From Acanthococcus lagerstroemiae (lineage: Eukaryota; Arthropoda; Insecta; Hemiptera; Eriococcidae), in NCBI GenBank assembly GCA_031841125.1, contig CM063109.1, forward strand, positions 71,120,914 to 71,184,913: DNA of 64,000 nt, in the 5' to 3' direction. Shown here piece by piece: positions 46,382 to 57,300 of the stretch. Both the position numbers and the translations under genes were made by a program. Below the pieces are notes generated by a model. That model was not told the DNA's origin. It saw only the letters and a program-made list of their open reading frames with translations, and ran no database searches. How positions within the stretch are numbered: position 1 is the first letter of the stretch; every line of letters begins with the position of its first letter.

Positions 46382-47152
46382 GGTTCGGTGTAAATTGTAC
46401 GCAAGCGGAAATTGTACGTAGGAAAATTCTTCGCAGTGAAATTTGTACACATAGGTTGTACATACGGAAATTGTTTGAAAAAAAAATAAAAAAAATACGC
46501 AGATGCATATCCGTTTGGCCCCCACTATTCCTCATAGCTATGTGGAACTGCTGTGAGGCCGCAGTCGAATCTATGCTGAAAACGAATAATGCCGTGGAGG
46601 GGTGGCTTACAGGATTCGAAGCGAATGTCGATGCGACCCATCCGAATATATATTTCGGTTCATCGAAGCCCTTCATCGATAGCAAGTCTTAGCGGATGTA
46701 AAGTACGAGCAGGTCATCGCTGGGGAGCCTCCCACTAAGAAAAAAATTTTTTATCGTGATTGCGCTGCAAGGCTTCAAGCACTCGTCGAAATGACAACGA
46801 GGACGAGGAAGACCATATGCTACGCTACTTACACAGCATCGCGCATAATATTGCCTACTGAAGTTTTCTTGTCAATGGGCGTGCTGGTTTTAATTTTGCA
46901 GATAGTTTTCATATAGTACTTGTACGTAAATACTGTTTCACATTCTTCATCTAATGTTTTGTTTCCTTTATTTTGGAGCGCACAATTATACCTGCTTACA
47001 ATTTTTCTGCGTACAATTTACCTGCGTAAAAATTTCCAGCGTACAATTTTCCCTTGCGTACAATTTTCCCTAGCTTACAATTTACTTGCGTACAATTTCC
47101 TGCGTAGAGTTTACCTGTGTACAATTTACCTGCGTACAATTCACTGGACACC
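46382..47152 (+). mobile_element. Mutator-like (MULE) non-autonomous element
   Basis: 771 bp flanked by a 9-bp duplication GAAGCAGTC (46373-46381 and 47153-47161) that falls within the reverse-transcriptase codons of the host RTE element. The right subterminal region is an array of about ten TGCGTACAATTTACC-like units, with inverted counterparts at the left end. The interior encodes a transposase C-terminal remnant on the plus strand: MWNCCEAAVESMLKTNNAVE, GWLTGFEANVDATHPNIYFG, then EQVIAGEPPTKKK in a shifted frame. This resembles insect MULE/Phantom transposases (the TNN-x-VEGW segment). Confidence 0.85.
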
Positions 47153-48549
47153 GAAGCAGTCAGCAGTGTTAGCTTTGAGATTAATTGTAGATGGGAGACT
47201 CAAAACGGGGCAGGATACATATATGGCATTCGCTGATATTGAAAAAGCTTTTGACAATATTAAATGGGATAAAATGTTTGATGTGCTAAAAAAGATAGAA
47301 ATAAAATTTAAAGAAAGACAAGTTATTTTAAATTTATGTAAAGGACAGAAAGCCAAATTAAGAATAGAAAGAGAAAAAGGGGAGGCTAATATAGAAAAAG
47401 GTGCAAGGCAGGGGTGCTCCTTATCTCCAGTATTATTTAATCTGTACATAGAGTGGGCCATAGAAAAAAAAGAAAAATTTGAAGCGGGTATCACTATACA
47501 TGGAGAGCGAGTAAAGATGCTCAGGTTTGCACATGATTTTGTCTTATTAGCTGAATGTAGTATTGATTTGGAGAACATTTTAAACAGAAGGGAGGAGATA
47601 TCGAGTATAGAATATCGTATGAGAATAAATAAAAATAAAACTAAAGTAATGGTATGTAATCGATGTGAACATGATAGCTTAAATATAAATATTGGACAGG
47701 AAAAAATTGAGGAAGTAAGCGAATTTTGCTACTTAGGGAGTAAATAAAAAAAGATGGAAGGAGTAAAAGAGATATTAGTAGTAGAAGAGCACAAGCCAAA
47801 TTAGCATTTCATCGAAAAAGTATGGGAGTGTAGCCTTGTATGGATGTGAAACGTGGACCACAGGAAAATCAGAGAAGGATCGAAGCTTTTGAGATGTGGT
47901 GCTATAGGCGGATAATTAGCATCAAATGGACGGATAAGGTAAGAAATGAGGAAGTGCTTAACAGAGTAGGAGGTAAAATGGACATTTGGAATTGTCGGAA
48001 GAGAAGGAGAGATAAACTCATAAATAATTTGAGGCACCCAGGGATAACATCACTGCTGCTAGAAGGAAGAGTGGAGAGAAAGAATTTGTTATCACGAAAT
48101 GAAAGAGCTTGCACAAGATAGGGAGAAATGGAGAGCTGCATCAAACCGGTCGTAAGACTGTTAACCTTATCATCATAATCAAAATCGTCCGGAATTCTCA
48201 GGTGTCACTGGAAACTGGCTAGCAAGGGACTTCTACCCTGTATTTAGTCCAGTACGTTCCGATTATCTCTCAGAACTGTTTTTGCTGATTAGTAAGACTA
48301 GAACGGGATAGCCCTTCAATCACGCTTCTAAGATTGCAATGAGAACACTGAATCAACAAAAAGCTACAATTCCGAGGGTGTAGACCACGACATGTCGTAG
48401 CTTGGATAACAACTATTACTCCGACCTAACATATTATATCTCGCACATTGCACGAGTCTATCTGCGAATATCATCGCAACCAAGATTTCGGCGAAACGAA
48501 ATCTTACACATATTATACAGAAATTATAATAGGCATATGTATAATTTAA

Positions 48550-48735
48550 TTACTCAGGCTCTTCAAAATTCAGTTCAAGTTCATAATTTGAACAATCTGA
48601 ACAGAGGCAGGCCCCAGAGCAGGTCAGTCCTATTTTACAGCAACCGCACTTCTTGTCGCAAGTGCCTTTCTTACATGAACAAAAAATTATTTTTAAAATA
48701 TTTTCGAGCGCTGCAGTCGCGATAGTTGGAATACG
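48550..48735 (-). pseudogene. Cysteine-rich CXC-like tail fragment
   Basis: Minus-strand frame with FCSCKKGTCDKKCGCCKIGL followed by TCSGACLCSDCSN before TAA. This resembles the cysteine-rich CXC-like C-termini found in some uncharacterised insect proteins. No upstream exon seen; probably the 3' end of a dead gene. Confidence 0.45.
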
Positions 48736-48756
48736 TGTTAGTCCATGAACGGTCAT

Positions 48757-50089
48757 CGTCGTTCACTAAATAAACGCACCGATCTGTGTTTTTACACGAG
48801 TATATAATTAAACAGAGTTCATTATCCTACGTGTATCAACCAAAGTTTTCAGTCCTTTTTGAACTTTTCAGTACTCGAACAAAGACTTTTGAGAAATAAG
48901 AGTCCTGTCGCAAACGAACGACAAGCACTCTTGTGAATTTTGTTTACATTTTTTACTGATAACTCCAGCGTTTCTTTCGTGAAACCAAGTATAGAAGGTC
49001 TAATTCATTTTTTGTTGTTTTTTTTGTTTTTATTCGAGCAACAGATCCATCGACCTCACACATATAAATTATTTGACAAAGTAAATAGAAATTAATGTAT
49101 TCATGCGTGCGCGAGTCTACATTGCATCGACCACAACAAGTTGCCCTAAATGTACACATGGAGGAAACTTCTCAACGTTTGATATTAATTTATTCAACAA
49201 ATACGCACTCTACGGAAAAATGTGAGAACATTTTTTGTGCATTTTTTAAATTCTCCATCACATTTGTTAGAAAATTTTTTCCCTCAAACTTAAATTTTAG
49301 CGTGATATAAGCAAAAACCTGTTTTACGCCCCCATTTTTGCTCCCAGGGAACAACGCCAGCACCGGATTCGTTAGGACTTATAGTATGTTGTTCAGGACA
49401 CTTAATTAGACCAATGTACCAAATTTCAGCTGTCTATATGATTTTTTTCCTTTTCGTACTCTTATTTGGGCTAACTTGTGTGGACTACAATAATTACTGC
49501 GTTAAGATCCGATATACAAGAAAACTTTGTTGGTCTTTTTATCTCAGCTGTATGTAATCGATATTTTTATTTTCACCGCGTAAATATTCTCGAGCTCTGT
49601 TGAAAACTTTGCTTTTTTGACTCGAGGTACTCTTTCGCGAATTATTTGGTAGGTTATACTTGCGGCGGAAGTTACCGATACGTCGTCGAATACGATAAGT
49701 TAGGACAGGATACGATAAGGTACCTACCCGATTTAAGCATTAGACTGACTTTCTTTTCAGCAATCGGCAATTGGCATACACATGAAATACAGTGGCGGCG
49801 CGCGTACCGTAATTTTGAAATAATCTCGGGTTCGCGACGCGTACGACTATCTACGCTGATCGCACTAGTCGATTCTAACTGAAATAGGTGTCTCATCGGT
49901 TGCTAATCCCAACTGAATTAGGTTTTACGATGGCAGAAGCGACGCTGACATTCACTAAAATAGTCCGTTCGGTTTGGCTCGAGTATCTCCAGGCGAAACA
50001 TGCAATGGTACACGGTACGCTAGAGTATATTTTTTGAATTTGAGCCGATCACACAACATCATATCGTACCACATCACATCAATCAGGTA
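48757..50089. other. Intergenic, nothing recognised
   Basis: Includes the presumed 3' UTR of the minus-strand ZAD zinc-finger gene. No other exon or bounded repeat was seen. Confidence 0.4.
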
Positions 50090-52805
50090 CTAGACGACAC
50101 TGGTGGTGGTGGTGGTGGTGGTGCTGTTGCTGCTGATGGTAATAGTGGTGGTAGTAGCGGGGGTGATGGCGAAGACGGCATCAGCGGTGGTGGTGATGGT
50201 AGTGGCGGGGATTATGTGAGACTTTAACGCGTGCTCTTTGAGCTTAAATTTAGACAGATACGACTTGCCGCACTGCCTGCAACGGAAGAGGGGACGAATT
50301 TGATCGTGAATGCGTTCGTGATTGAGTAACTTTTTGCGCATCGAAAAGGATTTATCGCACTGCAGACACTGAAATGGTTTGCTAGCGGTGTGCACCAGAA
50401 CGTGTTCCTGCAACGAGTACTTGTTGACGTACATCTTGCCGCAAATACCGCATACGAATTCCTTTTCGTCGGCGTGAATTTTTTTGTGATTAGCCAGGGC
50501 AACTTTGCCGCTCAGCGTCTTGTGGCAGATATCGCAGTGGACCCGATTCTCGCCAGTGTGCAGCTTCAAATGCGAAATTAAGCTGGTCTTGTAGGAGAAG
50601 GCGCGGCCGCATACGTCGCATTGATAGGAATAAAGTTCTTCGTGCTGCATTTTGCGGTGCGCCTGCATATGGTGTTTTCGGGTGAACCGATTGCCGCACA
50701 CTTCGCACTGATACGGCTTGATGCCAACGTGACTGTTGTGGTGCGCTTGCAAGTTGCCGCTGTCAGCACATGATTTGCCACATAGCGTACAAGCGTACAG
50801 CGAAACGCCGAGATGCGACAGTACGTGCGTCCGTATCAGACGCTTGTGCTTCGTCCGATAGGCGCAATGTTCGCAGCCGAACAAGTCAACGGCGTCGCTC
50901 TCTTCCTCCGTTCTGGGAAGCGCGTGCATCCGGCCGATGTGACGACGTAAATCTGTCTGACGTTTAAATTCGCGTTTGCAAAACGAGCAGGCGAAGTCGC
51001 GTCGACTGCTGTGCACTACCAGATGCGATTCCAACACGTGGCGGCGTTTGAACGATTTGGCACAGAACGGACATTTAAACTGTAGGTGCGCATTTTCGTA
51101 GTGTTGTAAGTAAACCAGCATTCGGTCGAACGTACTTCCGCATAAGCCACATGTATACTCGGCCGACCGCTGCGGTTTTACCGCTGCGACTGCTGAATCC
51201 GTCGTTGACATTAAGGGGCTCGCATCCTCATTTTCGTCGATGGACAGCGGCTCCTTCGAAGGCAGTGGCGGCTGCTCCACATGGTCGTACGGAAAAAGGA
51301 AAAAGTCTGATCCGAGGGTAACGTTCCACAATCTCAGAGTGGCATCGTCGTCTCTTTCTTCTTGTTCTTCTTCGAATGGCCTAAAACGGTAAACAACAAC
51401 AACGACGACGATAGTAACAAACGCGTGTTACGGCTTAGAACACAACCTCGTTAACTGGCAATATATACAAACTTTATAATTCGTTGTCGGTACCTAGACC
51501 TACCGAACTGGATTACTGTTACATGAACCTAGGTGAGAAAAGACGCTAGCTTGCATCCTAACTTGTTCCGTGAAACGAAACTGACTACGCGGTAGACGCC
51601 GTGGGGCCGATTCTTGTTTCACGGAACAAGATAGAGTACAAGACGGCGTATTTTTCCACTCGGGTCTATAATGCTTTACATAAGCAAACAACAGTTTTCA
51701 AATTGCGTACTCGTATAAATAAGTAGATGGGTGCACCGTACGACTACGATTAATCGTAATAATACGTCAGAACGCGAGCTGCTTACGAATTAAGGTTACC
51801 AATTCGCAACTCTCCATTTCGAGACTAGTTTCACGCTGTCATCAACTGCACGCGGAAAACGGTGCCGCAATTCGAAAGGAATAACATGTTTTCTATTTGC
51901 GAGCTCCTCCTTAAAGGTTATACGCGTACTTCTGCAAGTTTCATTCAACGGTGATGTACAAGACTTACCGTAATGAAACGTTACTGCTCTCCACGATCTG
52001 ACTGATGTGCGTATCCTCTATGGAGTTTTGTTTCACAACTGAACTACTTGAAGGTATTTCATCAGCGTATGTTATGGAAGGCGACTCTTCCTTGACGATG
52101 ACAGTATCGATATCGTCATCGATCATGTCACACGAACCCAGGCAATCGCCAAAGTACACTTCACTAATTTCGATATCGCCGTCACTCGTCGCATCTCCTA
52201 ACGCATCTACAGCATCTGTTACGATGTCTTGTACGCTTACTGTATCATATACGATATCGGGTTCCTAGTGATACGATAACATTGAAATTTAAGCGACAAA
52301 ACAACCGAACGTACATCTGTCACGTATTCGATATCCATAGGTAGACTATACGCTGTACCAAGTTTCGTCATAGACTTACAGCGATTTCTGTCCCAGCGGT
52401 TTCTTTGAGATTCTGCAATACAACGCGTAATCGTATCTCGGAATTGTACGATAGCTGCCGGAAGTTGAATATGAAGTCCACACTTCTGTAACAATCGCTG
52501 CATATCTTTTTCGGCAATTCGTCATCTTCGGAAATCTAGAATACGGTTGGAAAAATAAATGAAGTTCGTGGGATCTGGGTAAAACGTTAGACGCTAACAT
52601 AAAAGGATGTATGTTTTCAAGTACTGTCGACTATTCTGAAACGGCACGGTGATGAACTTACGGTAACGGGAAGACACTCAGTAATTTTATCGGATATATT
52701 TCTACATTCTGTCGACTCAGTACGCTGGAAAATGGGCAGTTCTGCTACATTAGATCCCATACAAAGACGACATAGATTAACGAATGATTCCACAGCATTA
52801 TTCAT
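50090..52805 (-). CDS. ZAD-type C2H2 zinc-finger transcription factor
   Basis: Complete: exons 52805-52662, 52535-52380, 52264-51969 and 51380-50090 join in frame to 628 residues. Residues 1-100 form a ZAD (zinc-finger-associated domain): FVNLCRLCMGS from exon 1 and PKKICSDCYRSVDF from exon 2, the C-x2-C pairs that bind zinc and mediate dimerisation in arthropod factors. Exon 3 encodes an acidic linker (IDDDIDTVIVKEESP). Exon 4 carries eleven C2H2 fingers (about residues 276-587), from CGLCGSTFDRM to CRQCGKSYLSKFKLKEH, then a threonine-rich tail encoded by a GGT repeat on the plus strand. The ZAD is essentially arthropod-specific. The ATG at 52805 faces the kinesin gene, about 1.6 kb away. 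Confidence 0.92.
51562..51630. repeat. 15-bp inverted repeat in zinc-finger gene intron
   Basis: CTTGTTCCGTGAAAC at 51562-51576 and its reverse complement at 51616-51630. Possibly the remains of a small fold-back element. Confidence 0.6.
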
Positions 52806-53649
52806 ATCCGACGATATATGGAAATATTACACCGTTCTAATGCGTTTCACTACTACGATATTCCATAGATTCAATACAGTAAAAACCGATTATCTCCTGG
52901 AAACTAGTGCTACCAAACAGAAATAAAATTTCTCAGGAGTGTTTTGATAACTAAAAATTATTTTTCCACGGCGCTGATAACGTGTTCTTCAACTGTGACC
53001 TGTCACAAAAAAATCGACCTAGTGCACAGAACAAAGGCACAGAGAATCGTTTTTCGGATTCGAGTGGACGGCACTCACGGAGTCGAAAGAAGGAACCCAA
53101 GTTGAGGGGTGCCGGATTTTCGACTAAGTTTAGGGTTTAAGTTACCGGCATATGGCCATTATAAACAAACCTTAGCACTTCCTATAAACTGACGCAGAAC
53201 CTTTGACTATAGTATTATATATTATATAGTCAAAGCGCAGAACGCAGCGCCGAACTTTCCGCTCATTTAGCGTCGCAAACTGCTCATTTTCATGTATATT
53301 TTCTATTTTGTGATTTCTCTATTAAATTTTGAATGATTTTGTTGCAAAATCAAATATAATACAGGCTATAAGCTATAATTTACCTGTGAACGAAGTGATG
53401 GTCCACATGATATAATATATAATCCAATAATTTGATTTGGAAGCTTTGAAATGGTAAACCGTTATAATTTTTGAACTCTATGGTCGATTTCATGCGGAAT
53501 TGAGTATAATGTTGAAAAAAAAAAGCCGATAGCGAAGCGCTGAAAAGCTAATGATAAGGGCAAAAAGCTGAAGCTAAGCGAATGAGATTTTTGGAAAAAC
53601 TTTTAAGTTTAAGCGAAAGTTTAAGTTTAACAGTTTAAGCTTCTCATCC
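52806..53649. other. Divergent intergenic region between ZAD gene and kinesin
   Basis: Probably holds promoter sequence for the ZAD gene. A hairpin, CTTTGACTATA at 53201-53211 with TATAGTCAAAG at 53225-53235, is the only clear structure. Confidence 0.4.
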
Positions 53650-53830
53650 CTGCTTCCCAGACCGGTGGCGCGCTAGCATCGGGCCTTCCTCCCTTTCCGC
53701 ACTTCAGGAAATAGTGCCATAGAATTCTTATCAACGTTAGGATACACTGTACGTAAACAATGCCTAGCATCTCATGTAATCCTAACGTTGATAAGGTTCT
53801 GTTGAATCTTGGGAAGTCCGAATTCATGTA
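53650..53830. mobile_element. Short relative of the THAP-carrying element
   Basis: Matches the right arm at 13460-13547 (reverse complement: GGCGCGCTAGCATC, CCTTCCTCCCTTTCCGCACTT, CTTATCAACGTTAGGAT) and ends TTGGGAAGTCCGAA. It lacks the interior and is not interrupted by the MITE present at 13268. Confidence 0.75.
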
Positions 53831-54383
53831 AACAAACCGGAAGTGTGAAAGCGCACGTCATCGCACTTTTATCATGAAATTGCAGTCTCGAATGGAGCAA
53901 TGGACTTACGGACTTTTACACTCGCAAACTAATGGAGTGATGCTGTTTTCACGGAAAGGTCTTCAATATTTGCACTTCAATATAATATTCATTTCAAATT
54001 TCCAACTTTCAGCAAGGCAAAAATAGCTTATTGTAAATCTTGTTTCAAACAAATCTAGTTACATTATACAACACCAGCCTTTTTATCGCTAAGAACATAG
54101 AAATAATGAACAAATATGACACCCGCGAAGTTTCGACTAACTAGTAACCGTAGGTGATATGATTTATTAAAATATTTTTCGTTTGTAGTAATTCTCGTCA
54201 TATTCATCATGTGTAACCTGACTTGGTAAAACAGCAAGGTTGCCGCAGGAATAACAATATGGTAATTGTTTTACCCTTTTTTTTTTGCTTATGAATGCAC
54301 GTTAATATTATCAGTCCTCTAATTTGAGAAACAGATTGTAGATTGTATCATGCAACGAGAAATCGTATGTCCACTTATTTCAG

Positions 54384-57300
54384 ATCGAAGAAATTGAGAA
54401 TGTTCGCGTGGTGGCTCGCATCAGACCCCTCAGCACTCCTGAGTTGGAAAAACGCTATCGTTCAGTCGTCAACGTCGATACTGTCAATAACTCGGTTTAC
54501 GTTTTCAATCCGAACAATTCACAAAGATCTGTCCCAAAATGTTTCAATTTCGATATTGTATTTGGACCCGATTCTAAACAGGTGAGGATATCTCAAGTAA
54601 CGACCATCATTGATAGAACTGAGGTGATGATTTACTACTTCACTCGTATTTGTTTAGATGGATGTGTACAATGAAATCGCTCGACCTATCGTGGATAAGG
54701 TACTGCAAGGGTATAATGGTACAATCTTGGCGTACGGTCAGACTGGTACTGGAAAAACATTCACAATGGAGGGTTTCAACGCTGAACCTGAAATGAGAGG
54801 CATCATCCCGAATTCATTTGCTCATATTTTCGGCTTTATCGCGAAAGCGCGAGACGATATCAAGTAAGACAGATCTATTATCCGCATTGTTGTAATGATA
54901 TTATGTATACTTACGGATAAAGTCAAATTTTCACTGCTGTAGTAATACTCTTAGAATGTGATGGATGACTTTCCTGGAGTCAATGATGAATGAGAACGTG
55001 ACTAGTAAGGAGATAGGAACGAGTACAAGTTTTGCCTCAATCTCTATTAATTTCTTGCAGATTTCTAGTACGTGTTTCCTACTTCGAAATTTATAACGAA
55101 GAAATCCACGATTTGCTGAGTAAGAAATCGCCGAATCTAGAAATAAAAGAAAGGCCAGATGTCGGAGTGTACATAAAAGATTTATCGACTTTCATTGTAA
55201 ATAATGCCGATGACATGGAACGCATTATGACCACTGGAAATCGCAGACGTAAGCGTTGTAATATCTCTAAAAGTGGATTCCTATTTTGTGTAGATTCTCA
55301 TACCTAATGCTTTCTCAGGAATCAGTGCCGCAACTGCTATGAACATTACTAGTTCTCGTTCGCACGCCATATTTTCGATTACAATCGAAACGAGTAAGAT
55401 GGGCTCGGATGGAAAACAAAAGGTCAAAGTGGGACGACTTCACCTTGTTGATTTGGCTGTGAGCGAGTCATGTTATTTCGTTAAATGCATTACGTGTTAC
55501 ATTTTATACCGTCATATTCGCAGATAATGAAATTAAGGTAAGTGCGGGTATTGCCGCCATGCTAAGGGAGAATTGCGTTTTACAGCTTCCTAGTGCATCT
55601 ACTGTGGAACCAGGTGATAAGGCTTCAGAAGGGAACCATATAGTATAATCCCGAGGGAGAAAAGGCAGAGTGGGGGTGGAATTGGGGGTTACATAAACAA
55701 ATTTGTTGACCCCTTGGGTGGCGAAGTTACCCGACATGGTGCAGTTAATACCGCCATACAGTTTCAATGTCATTTTCCACGTATGCAAAAAGCACTGTAA
55801 CAATAAATAATATATTTTTTTTCTTCTTAAGTCTAGTACAATCTTAGATTTATCTTATATCAAACAATCTAAATTAGTAATACTATTAAGTCGAATTTTT
55901 CACGAACAGTAACAATCCTTCTCCATTGAGCCTGTTCTTGCCTTTACATTACGGTGCCGTTAGGCGAGATCACTGGGTTTGCTGCGTCTTAGTCTCCTCC
56001 TATCTTCTGCATATAGCAGCAGGTTCAGGGCTTCGGGGTTGAAATGCTTGTGTAGTCTCTTCTCATGTTTCTCAGCAAAAGCCTGCACTGTAGTTTTGAC
56101 ATCTGGAATATGCAGGTCTCGATGCAGATCCTCCATCCTTGTATATCGGCACGCATTTGCTATCGTTTTCAGGTACTTATTCTGTGCCCTTTGTATGATG
56201 AGTCTATTTGAGACCTTCGTACATTCCCATGATTGGATTCCGTACGTCCAAATTGGTCTTACTATCTGCATGTAAATTACTCTTTTGCAGTAGAGATTCA
56301 TTCGAGAATGCCTTCCCGGCATCCAGTACATCTGACTGTACTTTGCTAGGAGCTGTTTTCTTTTCATCTTCACGTGAGCCTTCCATGTGAGATGAACGTC
56401 GAGGTTCATGCCGAGGTATTTTGCAGAGTCGGCCTGTTGAATCGGGGCTCCATACAGGTAAACTCTATGCTGGGCGTCGTTTTTGCGGAGCGCGTAGGTG
56501 ACCTGGACAGTCTTCTGTTGATTTATCATAATTTTCCATTCTCTGGCCCACTGGCTTATTTTCGTGATTGACCTCTGGAGATTTTCTGCTGCTTTTTCCT
56601 GCATACTGTGGACTGCTAAGACCGCAGTGTCATCGGCAAACGTGGCGACCATAGTCCTGTTCGAGGTCGGTAGATCCGCTGTATATAAGGTGTACAGTGT
56701 ATGGCCCAATACACTACCCTGCGGCACTCCTGCTAATATTGAATACACACTAGACCGAGCTTCATTGTGCGCTACATTGTAGGTCCTGTCTGTGAGGTAG
56801 GACTCTAATGACTGGGTTATGTTAGCCGGCATGACCTCACTAATCTTTCGAATCAATCCATCGTGCCATACACGATCAAATGCCTGTGTTATGTGGAGAA
56901 ATACCGCTGCACGGTACTTTTTCTCCTCAAAAGCCCGCTCAATCACCGACGTAACTCGCTGCACTTGGTCCACTGTAGCGTGTGATGGGCGGAACCCAAA
57001 CTGGTGGTCAGGTAGGTTCACTAGTGGCCTAATGCGTTTCAGTAAAAGTTTCTCGAATAGTTTTGAGATGACTGTCAGTAGAGAAATGGGCCTATAGGAT
57101 GTGAGTTCCGCAGCTGATTTGCCTGGTTTAGCCACCATGTTGATTTGAGCAATCTTGAAGCATTTTGGAACATATTTCAATCGGAAACAGGCGTTAATGA
57201 TGTACGTAATCATTACGATTCCTTTTTGTGGCATTTCCTTCAGAACTTGAGGTTTTATTCTATCAGCTCCCACCGACTTCTTGGTTTTGAGTAGATCAAT

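Larger units (their letters stand above)
44561..48174 (+). mobile_element. Full-length RTE-like non-LTR element, interrupted twice
   Basis: Flanked by a 12-bp duplication ATAATCAAAATC (44549-44560 and 48175-48186). Starts with a conserved leader (GATACCCTGCCGTGGTGAGG). Endonuclease: IKIGTWNVKSLNG at about 44890 and RRYTWKSPGKTKAD at about 45460. Reverse transcriptase resumes with FGFRKSRGTKEAV at about 46345 and, after an insertion, AFADIEKAFDNIKWDKMF and GARQGCSLSPVLFNLY. The catalytic box reads FAHD instead of FADD. The tail contains EAFEMWCYRRIISI and ends in an ATC-rich 3' end. Multiple stops; interrupted by a solo LTR (about 45517-45779) and a Mutator-like element (46382-47152). Confidence 0.88.

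Noticed and set aside
50098..50150. GGT repeat as a non-coding microsatellite
   Set aside because: On the minus strand it encodes part of the threonine-rich tail of the ZAD zinc-finger protein before its stop codon.
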